Below the pieces are notes generated by a model, which was given only the letters and a program-made list of their open reading frames with translations, was not told where the DNA came from and made no database searches. Below are positions 9,947-20,825 of a stretch of 64,000 bases of DNA, piece by piece. This DNA is from Liolophura sinensis (Eukaryota; Mollusca; Polyplacophora; Chitonida; Chitonidae). Positions within the stretch are counted from its first letter, which is position 1. Each line of letters starts with the position of its first letter. The position numbers and the translations under genes are program-made. The stretch is taken from contig NC_088300.1 of assembly GCF_032854445.1 (NCBI RefSeq), positions 49,593,682 to 49,657,681 on the forward strand. The letters are read 5' to 3'.

Positions 9947-12900
9947 AAATATTTGTATCTTTCAGGGAGCGAGCTATGACCAAATGGTGAAAGGGATACA
10001 GAATGGATTGTTGTTAGAGATAAGGATGTCTAGGCTTTGCCTACCCTAAGCTGATTTTTAGGTATGGCAGATTTATTCAAGCGTGACTAAGATTTTATTT
10101 TTTGTATGGTTTTACCCAGGAAACCCTATCTCCAGCGTTAGCCAATTAGCGGCGATTCTGTATCCCTTTAAAGTGATAAACCTTTCAATCGCTAACACAA
10201 GAAGAGTATGTTCAAACGCATGTTTGGTCAGGAAAATCTATAAATCCTCGTTTGCACAGATCTTGGGGCCCAGGTGATAATAAACCATCGACGACGCTCG
10301 TGTGGTTATTTGTGCAGTCTATAACGTTCGTTGAAGAACACTCGTCTTCCACCAGTATAGTGTGCATATTTGTATATTCGCCAGTAACTTGTCAAAGGCC
10401 CATAGTTTACTCTGAGCATTCCAGTTTCCTCTTCCTATAAAATTGGCCCGTCATCGTGTATGTGAAAAATTCTAATGTTGCCATAAGGCTGTAAACAACA
10501 ATCAAGTAAATAACTTTCAATGCTGGAATTTTGACGGTAGTAAAATGATAGCTTTCAAAAATTAAATCCTGATATTGTACATATGCATAAATAATAAAAA
10601 CGTGTGTTCTCAACACTGTAGCATTCTCACTAGTTACCTGAACACTGCCCTGATTGGCGTTTGAGGTTACCTCTGAATCCAGCCCCCACAGGGTCTGCGT
10701 TGGCTTTATGACATGGTCTGTTTGGTTAAAACCGCGACCTCCGCGGGAATCGCCAAGATCGTGGTCTAGATGGCTGGTATCAGTCACCATAGAGTAGAAA
10801 AAAATCTGATGAGCTGAACGTTTGTGAACTTAAGTTCCTGAAGATTTATGCCTCTGAAACACATTGAGACAGGTGATCGGCAATTTAATGTTAGCAAAGG
10901 TTGCCTACAACCTATGACATGTCTCATGATACAGCATGATTGTTTTACTTTTCGCGACAAAAGAGTACGAAACCCTATTGGCCTCTCACAGGAGTGATTA
11001 GCAGCTTGGACCTTAATAACACGGCTGAGAAGGTTTGTACGGCAATGGTGTAACCCAGTTGTAGTTATCTGCCCTACTTTCCTGGTTATTTATCAGTGCT
11101 CTTGGCGGATTAAAATTTAAAAATGTGTATGGTACTGGACCTTAAGGACCTTATGCTACAAGAAAGTATTTGACAATGTCGCCGGAAGCGTGACCATTCG
11201 TACTGAGAGAGGGGAGTTGAAACAAAACAAAGACAGCCGATCATCGGAGTCCTGTAACTTAACTTGGCGTAAATTTAAATTTCTAACTGGACTACTTTAC
11301 TGCTGCTGATGAATCATGTGTTCACTGTTGTGATCCGAGCCATACACGTGCTGTATTTTGTGTTTGCTGTAAGTGTCATAACTTTTGTATGGGATAGCCT
11401 TAAGCTTATATAATATAAGTTTTCATTGCTAACCTTTTGTATGGGATAACCTCTCAAGTAAGATCCTCCATTTGTGATATACTGCATTCTTATGTTTGTC
11501 TTTGGCGAAATTACTGATGTATTACCATTTAGCCTAAATATAAGTTTTCAGTGCTCAAGCTTTTCGGAAAGGTACAGGATGGTAAGGACGCCATTTTGTA
11601 TAATATATCAATGTTACTATTTATCTTGTACTGAATATTCCTTATATCTGAGAAACAAAATGACAATTGTATAAATGGTTGAACTGTAAGGCTGGCTGAA
11701 ACCCTGAGACAAATCTGAGACATCTGTGAAATGTGACAAAGTGAAATGGAAAAAGAGTGTACCGGGTATCAGTTTGTATATATAATGAAATTATATTTTG
11801 TCTTGATGATTTATTAAGAGATATTTATATTCATGCATTGTTTCTCATTGTTTTCAAAGATGTTGAACGTGTACATCTGTGTAAATATGCAACACTATAT
11901 TTTATCTTCACGAAAAGGTAATTTTGCAGTAATTATGTTCCATCAAAGAAGGCATTTATATGTCATTTAAAATCTCTTCCGTTCTAGTCATGGAGTGCCT
12001 CTTAATCAGAATAAACCATATTGTATAATGCTCACCCACCGACGAAACGGCTGTCGGTCGTTTAAATCCGTAAGCCCTGGACAACTGGAATTAAGTTACA
12101 GAGTTTTGTCAAGAGTTTTCCTCAACTATAAGAATGTTTTAGATGCGTCATACCACACTTACCAAATAAGTGAACGTCGTCACATTTAACAAATTGTAAC
12201 ATGAAAAAAGTCTCCAATAGCTTTGCGGAACCAGACATCAACTTAGCATCGCTTCGATCGCTTTGTGAAGTCACCTAAGGTTTTTGGTTTGTTGTTTGAA
12301 CTGTAAATGGTGCATGTTCATCTCTAAGAATAATGATCTAGAAGGCAGAACATAGCACAGCGGGAATTGTCCTTCGTTGCTGAAGAGTGCCGGTACATAA
12401 TGAAATCCCCGGATGAAAATATCCCGGGATAAAAATCACGCCTTATACAATCTTGTATTGATCCATCTGGTATACTCCCCAGCTTTTTCCACCGTTGGGC
12501 TGAGTGCATTGGAAATTCAGTGTATACATGTAGATAAATAATGGTTATATACGGGCTATTTAGAAACTGGACAATGTGTGTGCAATCAGATGTAAGGTAA
12601 AACAAGCTATAACGTGAAAGTGATGAATGCTGGAAGACTGTATCAGTCCAGAACTTATCCCGGAATTAGTACAACAACTCCCTGTTAGAATATACCTGAA
12701 AATATCGTAATCGCTAATATCTAAGATGTAAGCATCTCACGTTAATCGAAACCGTGCTAAATTGGTAAGTGCCTTTTTAATGATTTAGCATCTAGAGCAT
12801 GATCTCTGATTCTAATAAGTAGTTTGACACTTTGTAACTTTTCTCTGTAGGCTGTAGACTAAACCTTTTAATTTTTAGTCAGCGTGTCTTGTCACAGAAT

Positions 12901-14950
12901 AGTGTAGAAAATGTAAGTATTTCTTACAAACTATTTCATGGCCCAGTCTTCAGCTGTCAGGACAGGAATCCATAGTTTCCTCTGTAAGCTATATTTTATA
13001 CCTTTTACAGGAATAATATTATATGATGTTCAAAGTTTTTCGTGACCAGATGACAAAACCTTCCTTTGTCGAACGGTGCAGCCTTCATACTGCAATACGA
13101 AGTAAGATCACAAAATCTCAGATAGTACTATTAACACTGACTGGACCGGTAATTGGCCCATGTCGTTATCTCGCAATATCTCCACTGCATCTTTGAGAAA
13201 GGGAGCCATTTAAGGTACATTTTTCATACAAAGATGTTACCACTGATTCCAGTGCTCATTGTTAACAACTACCATGCTGACATGGAAGATACAACTCCAT
13301 ACACGCACACATGAAGGAAAACTCAACTGCCACATATCAAAGATATTCTGGTCCCAAACTGCGGTTGACGGCTTTTTGCGAATAATGGGATTGGTACTTC
13401 ACTATGTCAAATTTTATGATGGATTGTTGTCAAAGACAGGTTCGATTTTTTCAGTAGAGGAAAGAATATAGCAACTGTTTTGAGCCATTGGTTTGGATGG
13501 CGCTAGTATTGATGACAATATTTGTCAGTTATAAGGATACATGATTTTCGAACAGTTATCGTATATATACAGTCATTGTTTGGATAAAGGGTGTCTTGGA
13601 ATTAGCTTGTGTGATCGGTTGAGTTGTGTTCATGGCTTTGCTACGTGAATGCGAACACGATTTAATTCCTTTTTTGTACTAACAGTGATTGGAAATGCAT
13701 TTTCACAGTTAACAGTTGGTTAGCATCGTTGTCAGAGAGACTGTCAGACTGTGTACATGGTGGCTGCATGATGGGAGTTCGTGTAATATCTTGTTGATGG
13801 CAAATGTTCATTGACAGCGCATGTAGATGCCGTTTTTGTACATGAAACCTGCATTTTCCCGATTTGCATATACTTATTGTGACAATTTTTATGTGCTCAT
13901 TTTATGTCATTATTGCCATGAAAGAAAATAGAATCCCTTGTAAACAGAACGAAAAAATGTACTGAATAGTTTATTAATAACCCAGGCAAATTCCATGTTT
14001 GCTATCATAATGCAATGAGTGCTATTTGCCGACTATCTTCCTCAAACAAACCGCCCACACTCGCCATCAGTCTCTCCTGCCAGAAATGTAGGTTTGTCCA
14101 TAACACTCTGAACTGATAAAGCTTTGGGGGAGCGGCTTCGATGTAGTATCGACGAGAGTTTTCATGGCAAGCAGAAGATCAACAGCTTAACGAGGAGAAT
14201 CACCTGGTTACACATTTACCGAGGATCATTTATCACCATTTTTGTGGCTGAGTATGTCATGTGTTACAAGCTCTACTACAACAGCCTATCACCATGCGAG
14301 GCACTTTGGGTACCTACCTTTGTGCGCTTTGGGTGAAGTGTTTATTTCAACTATAACAAACCAGGTGACAGAATGAAGGTCGGTGAATGGCTGCTAGTAT
14401 TTAACGACGAAGACATCACCGTGGCATATTAAGGATCATCTTAACACACATGCGGAAAAACGCTTCATGGTTTGCTCCAACAAATGGATAACCATTAAAG
14501 CCTTTCCAGTGATAAAAACCACAAAAATTCACATTAGGGAAATTATTTCTTTCTCAGGATTGTCTAATATTTTCTCCCACGCCTTCAATCACGTGACAAT
14601 AGGCCCATGAACATGGTTACATATAATAGTCACGTAACCCGCTCTTTGCTGACAAGAAATTGAGCGTCACATTTAAGGTAACCGGACATTTTTTAAATAT
14701 TCGTTGATAACAAAACATGTGAGATAAAGGCCATTACCTAAATCTTCATCGGTAACAAACAGGACAGATATAGGCCATTTTCTTTATCTTCATAGGTAAC
14801 AAATATGCCCGACACTGACCATTACCTAGACCTTGATTGGTGACAACCATGCCAGATACCGGTCATTATTTAGATCTACGCTGATAAGAAATTAAACGTG
14901 ACATTTGAGGGAACCATTCATTATTAATATATTTGTTGATAATAAATTAA
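9947..14950. other. Intergenic, no supported gene, copy A
   Basis: Five kilobases of AT-rich DNA with only short frames. Small indels relative to copy B occur throughout, including a 17-bp difference near 13275 and a 51-bp segment at about 14705..14760 absent from copy B. The best candidate exon (10638..10790, minus) is listed separately at low confidence. Confidence 0.55.
10638..10790 (-). other. Weak candidate exon, minus strand
   Basis: A 51-codon open frame starts at an ATG and ends at a donor-like 'cag^gtaact'. It is hydrophilic and more GC-rich than its flanks. The frame stays open in copy B, but there the donor reads 'cag^ataact'. There is no recognisable homology and no visible partner exon. 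Confidence 0.15.
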
Positions 14951-14954
14951 ACAG

Positions 14955-15275
14955 TCCGGTTATCGGCGATTATCAGATAAATGAGTGAGTGGGTGCGTGC
15001 TTGGGGTTAAACGTCGTACTTATTTCAGTCATATGACGATGAAGGAGTCCTTAGAGAGCATGTAATGTACCTCCTTGTTGCAGGACGGATTTCCGCGGCT
15101 CTTTCATCTAGTGCTGCTTCACTGATACGACGTAGGTGAGTAAGCTGACCCGTCCGAGCCATTATACGGATACGGGTCAACCAGTGTTGCACTATCTCCA
15201 TTATGCTGAACACCAAACGAGGAAGTCACAACTTCCTCTTTTAAGGTTGCCCCTGGATCTACCACATCCCGAAGC
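14955..15275 (-). repeat. Family 2b dispersed repeat, minus orientation, copy A
   Basis: Starts with 'gtgcttggggttaaacgtcg' and 'tttcagtcatatgacgatga' and closely matches 31505..31800, including 'ctagtgctgcttcactga' and 'gaggaagtcacaacttcctc' or variants. It shares the 3' terminus of family 2 but has a different body. Confidence 0.7.
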
Positions 15276-16091
15276 GGACGCTTTACCAACTGTGTTTTTG
15301 GGACAGGCATATCCGTAAAGAAGAACTGCTATTTAGAAGCACCAAGCCTTTTATAAAGATAGCAAGGCTTTTAAAACAACTCTGTAAGACATAGCAGTAT
15401 GGTGCCCAGGACTGACCATCAGCACATAAATAACCAACAACCACCTGAGAACCAAGCTCCCACTTGCCTGACTGCCACTTTACACCCAGATATTCATCAA
15501 GTGCACAATTATTTGCACACCTCATAACCACATTGTCTTCAAACAAGGGTGAAACATACGTAAGTCGTGGGTAGGGTGTGAAGCACCGACCAAATGAATG
15601 TAGAGAATAAAACTCTTGTATATTTTCAATTTCAAATAGTATTTTACCATTTCATTGCAGAAAGATTGTTTTCAATAAAACACATCTTATTTTTTCCTTT
15701 ACTGGGCTAAGGTTGCATTGTATTTCAACAAAAAAGGTGATTGTTTATTGCAAAATGAAAACTATCAATTTATTTTCCTTAGCTTGCTCTGGACACCATA
15801 TAGGTGAAAAAAAGTTTTAGCACGTAGTTAAACGCAAATCAAATAAATGAAATTCTGAAAAATATGTTTTAACACACTAGGTGTCAAATATTAGGTCACT
15901 GGTAACTTACATATTCAAAATGAGCTCTACAATAAAACTTTTTGCGCCTTCAGTTACTTCATAAAAAGAAAAGAAACGCAGTATGCTTATTTATTGCTAA
16001 ATTACTTCCTTTCGTAAATGAGGCCAAGATTTAGTGTTAGGATGGGGAGACTACTTTTTGTGTCGTATTACCTTCATGGTGTCCATTTCGA
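15276..16091. other. Intergenic, no gene seen, copy A
   Basis: A minus-strand frame at 15283..15546 is open in both copies but overlaps the repeat edge and has no recognisable features. The remainder is AT-rich. Confidence 0.5.
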
Positions 16092-16300
16092 GACTCAAGG
16101 CCTCCGTTGTCGAATGGTTAGCGTGCTAGGGTAGCACAATGTCTGGGGCGCCGCTCACCAAAGCGGTCGTTGTGAGTGCAAGTCGAACCCCTGCTGGCTT
16201 CCTTCCCGGTCCTTCCCCGTGAACTCCCCTGTGGTTTCCCCCGATCATAATGCCCATCACCGTCATGTACGGCGTAAAACACCCATCAAACAAATAAATT
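16092..16300 (+). repeat. Family 1 tRNA-derived SINE, nearly full length, copy A
   Basis: The tRNA-like head 'ggcctccgttgtcgaatggt' and 'tagcgtgctag' is followed by the body and the 3' end 'gtacggcgtaaaacacc-atc' with an (aaat)n tail. It matches the intact element at 29673..29939 in reverse complement. It is internally diverged, so it is an older insertion. Copy B equivalent is 53636..53844. Confidence 0.85.
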
Positions 16301-16629
16301 CCAAGTCCAGAGGAGATTCCTTGAGCTCTATTAACATCTCGGAGCTCAACATTGAACTTGCCTTCCATGACTTCTTCACAATGAATAATACATTTAATAC
16401 ATCAAGTAATTTTCCTCTTTCTGAGATCTTTCGAATCAATTTCCATCAAGTTAGGATGAATTCATGAAAACAAGACGGAAGAATGCTTGCCAGGTCTCGC
16501 CTTAATTCAAAAGAAACTACAGAATAAATGAACACAGGGACACAAAAATTAAGCGCTTCCTATGTTCGTCTTATTCAACGAATTGTTCTTGATAATCGGC
16601 CTGTTGATTATGGTGGGCGTGCATTTGTA
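16301..16629. other. Intergenic, no gene seen
   Basis: AT-rich spacer between the SINE and the 32-bp array. It contains nothing identifiable. Confidence 0.5.
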
Positions 16630-16639
16630 GAATGAATAG

Positions 16640-17335
16640 ATACATCCTAAGTGCTGACGTAGAAAGATCAAGTACAACAGATGTGCTGGAGTAGCACAGC
16701 AGATGTGCTTGAGTAGAATGAAGAGTTACAACTAGTGTGCTCGTGTTGAATAATTAGGTACAACTAGAGTGCTCGTGTTGAATGATTAGATACAACGGGA
16801 GTGTTCGTGTTGAATGATTAGGTACAACGAGAGTGCTCGTGCAGAATTAACGTGCACAACTGTTATGCTCGTTTTAAATGAACAGGTACCTCTAATCTGC
16901 TGGTGTAGAATGAACAGGTACTACTAGTGTGCTTGTGTAGATTGAACAGGTACAGCTAGTCTGCTGGTGTAGAATGAACAGGTACAACTAGTCTGCTGGT
17001 GTAGAATGAACAGTCACAACTAGTCTGCCGGTGTAGAATGGACAGGTACAACTACTTTGCTGGGGTAGAATGAACAGTTACAACTAGTCTGCTGGTGTAG
17101 AATGGACAGGAACAACTAGTGCGCTGGTGTAGAATGAATGGGTACACTTAAGATACGCTTTTAGAATGAGTAGGTACAACTATTGTGCTGGTGTAGAATG
17201 AACAGTTTCAACTGGAATTCTCGTGCTGAACTAAAATGTAAAACTAATGTGTTCGCTCGGAATGAACAGGTACAGCTGTTGTACTTGTGTAAAATAAACA
17301 GGTTCAACCTGTGGGCTCGTGTTGCTTGAACAAGT
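16640..17335. repeat. 32-bp minisatellite, copy A
   Basis: About 22 imperfect units of the type 'tacaactagtctgctggtgt' followed by 'agaatgaacagg'. Copy B has about 35 units (54180..55306), which accounts for a 427-bp jump in the A-to-B offset. Units near the edges are the most degenerate. Confidence 0.9.
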
Positions 17336-17544
17336 ACTAGAATGCGTTTATTCCCGTTCCACATACTCGCAGTAAATTATTACCATGCAGGCTGTAAACT
17401 ATTTATCCAGTATCTTATCATCCAAAACAAAGAAATGTCTGAATGGCACGAGGAAAACATTCACACCTGCATAGCCAGGTTATTATCTCCTGACGATATC
17501 AACTCTCTCTGCATACTGCCGGGTTGGTTAATACCTAAGACTTT

Positions 17545-17690
17545 AAAAATGATGCTTGTTCCTGCCTGGTTTGGCACTCAGTACAGAGAAATTAGACCAA
17601 GGAAACACAAGCTGTTGGCTAGGTGTCAGTGTAATGACTGGATGGGGTGTTACGTCTGGTGTCTTCGGCATGATACTGCATATACACATA
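17545..17690 (+). repeat. Family 2 dispersed repeat fragment, copy A
   Basis: Contains 'tttggcactcagtacagaga', 'tagaccaaggaaacacaag' or similar, and 'ggtgtcttcggcatgatact'. It matches 29200..29410 in the same orientation and 5050..5350 inverted. The 3' end is missing. Confidence 0.65.
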
Positions 17691-18785
17691 TCCTGAGTAT
17701 CGAGATTACAATGGCTACAAATGCTGCAATCAAAAACAAAATCTCTTAAACATTCTCTCATAAAATCTTATGACAACCATATCTGAGTGCTCAGTGACGA
17801 TTGTGGCCTAAGCGGTGTGGCGCACTGCTATTTGTGAATTCGTGATGAAACGTTTTTGATTAAGTCGCTTGTAATTCAGCGGATTACTGGTTCTGAGAAA
17901 TTCCTCTTTCACCTATTACGTCGACCCAGTCGAGAAAATGAAGACTCAGCGACAGGAATACATGGCTACGGAGGCCTTTCTTCCGTAACATTTCGGCGCC
18001 TCTTCTACCATCCACACGTGATCAAAACATTTCAAGATTGAACAATCAAGAAGACACAGACAGTGATTGTATAGGAAACTGAATATATCCAGGCATAAGC
18101 ATTCTGGTAACTCTGTTACAGAACCAAATGTAATTTCAAGGGAGGCCACTCTTTAGAGCGGAGCTCCTTAGGTCCTATGTGCATGAATATTGCAACAGCC
18201 ATATGCAAACGGCGAGAATGCACTTTGTTATATATTGTTTATCGCTGCGTGCATTTTTGCATACAAATAATTGCGGACTATTTCGAATATGAAGGCTGTG
18301 AAAATTAAAAAAAAAAACAAACAAAACAATTTCTCCCATTTTAGAAACATTAAACTCGTGTAACATCAAAAGATTTTTTCTTTAAAAAAATGGCGCATAA
18401 GCAGTGTGAATATAGACAAATCGGTTATGATGATCCAGGATGTGATGCTCAGATATTGGTTTTTGATTCAAATTTGTCCTTTTTGGTTGTTTGGATATGT
18501 TGATTGAATAGAGTGGGAACACACTCAGTTAACGCTCTCTTCATTCTGTTTGGTGATCCCTAAGAGTGAAAATGAATTTCTACCATGAACTGCTCACTAT
18601 TAATCAATTTTTTGTGTGTGTCGTAAATAGATTTTGTATTAATCACAGGGACACATACAATTGTAATAAATGGTTTATGGGAAATTGTCGTCTATACCAA
18701 GTACATTGTAAGCACATCCAGAAAAGATGTGTCAATCAAGATTTAATGAAGATTCATTTATACTTGTAAAACACTACACAAGACC
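17691..18785. other. Intergenic, no gene seen, copy A
   Basis: AT-rich and without a supported coding frame. A homopolymeric A-rich run near 18305..18330 differs in length from copy B. Confidence 0.5.
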
Positions 18786-18789
18786 CGTC

Positions 18790-19005
18790 CAATTTATCGA
18801 GGTGGTTAACGTGCCAGCGCGGCGCAATGACCCAGGAGCCTCTCACCAATGCGGTCGCTGTAAGTTCAGCTCATGTTGGCTAGATCACCGGCCGTGCGTG
18901 CGAAGGTCGCCCAGTAACCTGCGACTGGCCGTGGGTTTTCCCCCTTGCTGTGCCGGCTTTACTCCCACCGTAATGCTGACCACCATCGTATAAGTGAAAT
19001 ATTCT
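18790..19005 (+). repeat. Family 1 SINE, degenerate, copy A
   Basis: The head is worn ('gaggtggttaacgtgccagc'), but the body 'gacccaggagcctctcacca', 'gtgggttttcccccttgct' and 3' end 'gtataagtgaaatattcttg' are clear. The terminal 'gtacggcgtaaaac' block is lost. Copy B equivalent is 56761..56976. Confidence 0.8.
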
Positions 19006-20430
19006 TGGTAGATACATTCAGAAAAAATCGCTGGCTTTTGACACCATACCCGTAATCTAAGATTGTTTACATACTACTGTTGTCATGGGTAAAGGAAACC
19101 GGAATAAACCATCAAACTTTTGATTGCTTACTGATGAACTTTCCCACGTGTTACGTACATGTGACTATATGTTCACCATACTGAAAGAAAAAACGTCAAC
19201 AGCTGAAAGAACAGCCACGGAATGACTGGAACTACCGGAAATAACACCGGGAACACCTGAGTTGTTTAGAGTAGTGAAAACAGACCTAAGCGCTCAGACA
19301 TTTTTTCCACCGTGCTTGGCAACTCCATCAACTTCTAATAAAGAACTCTTACGAGGTTAGAGCAACCAGAAACATGGTGTCGCGTCACTCATAGCGCATG
19401 CGCATATGGTTACAAGGGAAAACACGGGTGTTGTGAGCTGAAACAGACGCGTTCTTGGATTATACAAAATATAAACTGGCGCCGCTTTCGCTTGTCTCCA
19501 TTTTCTGAATGTGCTTACTTTGAGCTGCGATATCTCGGTTGTGCAACATCACAAAAATAAAAAGCTATGCTTTATAAACTTACTGTCAGATACTTTATCG
19601 GTATATACATTTGGTCCAGTGTTGCCATTTCTTTTAAAACATTATCATTCAGAATAAAGAATTTAAAATATATTTTCCCTAGCCACCGTGGAAAAAAGGT
19701 TTACATCACGGAGAAAACGTTTTTCATTGTTATAGATGAATTTATCATCCGCCGTGTCCAAACACTTTTGGATATTTTTTAAAGTAATAGCAAAACCTAT
19801 GAATCATTGTAACTGAGTAGAATATGTCAACTTAGAAACAGGCCATCTACATCCTTCCTTTTCCCTTCATTGTATCCTGATAACTCTGCAAATAAACTCA
19901 ATGTCATTATTATTATTATGTAACAATTTCTTTGTGCCGATGTTATTTGGTGCAAATGTGTATATTTGAAATGTTTGGGGGGGGGGGGGGGGCAAGGGTG
20001 GCGGAATGCTGTACATGTGAAAGTTACTCCCCTCCTAAATGTTACAAACTACACTAGTTATTCCCTTTTCGCCTAAATATTTGTCCATTTATGCAAACGG
20101 AATACTGCACCAGCTATATAAAATCAACTATATTTCCAAAGGTTGATTTTCATTTTCCAAATATATATTCAATATACCTGATACATTTGTTTAATATGAT
20201 CGAAAATGCTTTACAACAAATGACAAAGTAAAATGACCCGATATGGGAAAACAATGACTATATAAGAAATACAGATGAAACCAAAAAAAAAATAATAAAG
20301 CTGAATAAAAGGTTGTTTCACATACACTGAGCATCGTCTAATATCAAGGCTCTAAATAAAACACATCATTGTAATTAAAATGTGATTGTTAGAACTGTCA
20401 AATAGTTCTTAAAACAACAACAACGTACAT
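19006..20430. other. Intergenic, with a poly(G) tract at about 19977
   Basis: No gene is seen. A run of about 17 G lies near 19977..19992, and its length and flanks differ in copy B (58112..58125). Such homopolymers are error-prone in sequencing. The junction 19202/19203 is where copy B carries 164 extra bases. Confidence 0.5.
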
Positions 20431-20443
20431 ATGCTGTCAACAC

Positions 20444-20688
20444 ACTGTGCTCGTGTAATATATGCCTGTGCTCGTGCAACATACGCCTTTGCTCGTGCAA
20501 TAAGTGCCTGCGCTCGTGTAATATGTGCCTGTGCTCGTGCAACATACGCCTTTGCTCGTGCAATATGTGCCTGTGCTCGTGCAATTAGTGCCTGCGCTCG
20601 TGTAATATGTGCCTGTGCTCGTGTAATATATGCGTGTTCTCGTGCAATATATGCCTGTTCTCGTGTAATATATGCCTGTGCATATAGG
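20444..20688. repeat. 21-bp tandem array, copy A
   Basis: About twelve units such as 'tgctcgtgcaatatgtgcct' plus one base. Because 21 is a multiple of three and no unit contains a stop, open frames run through it on both strands; these are not taken as genes. Copy B has about three fewer units. The array lies 140 to 380 bases beyond the stop codon of the membrane-protein gene. Confidence 0.9.
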
Positions 20689-20708
20689 TCACCATACAAT
20701 CCAAACAT

Positions 20709-20723
20709 TTTAATGCATTTAAT
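20709..20723 (-). terminator. Possible poly(A) signals of membrane-protein gene, copy A
   Basis: Two 'attaaa' hexamers on the minus strand (20709..20714 and 20718..20723) lie about 105 to 115 bases past the stop codon. No 'aataaa' occurs between the stop and the 21-bp array. Confidence 0.35.
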
Positions 20724-20825
20724 TCAGTGAAAACAAAATCTAAAAATAATAAGTAAACATATTTTCAGATACAGTTTTCAATAGTATTTCCTCTGATGCT
20801 CACTCTATTTTTTCAGTCACCATTT

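Noticed and set aside
17342..17749. 135-codon plus-strand frame
   Set aside because: It runs through a dispersed repeat and is cut by a stop codon in copy B.
20409..20730. Alanine/arginine/cysteine-rich frames open on both strands
   Set aside because: They are a by-product of a 21-bp tandem repeat lacking stop codons, and length differs between copies by whole repeat units.
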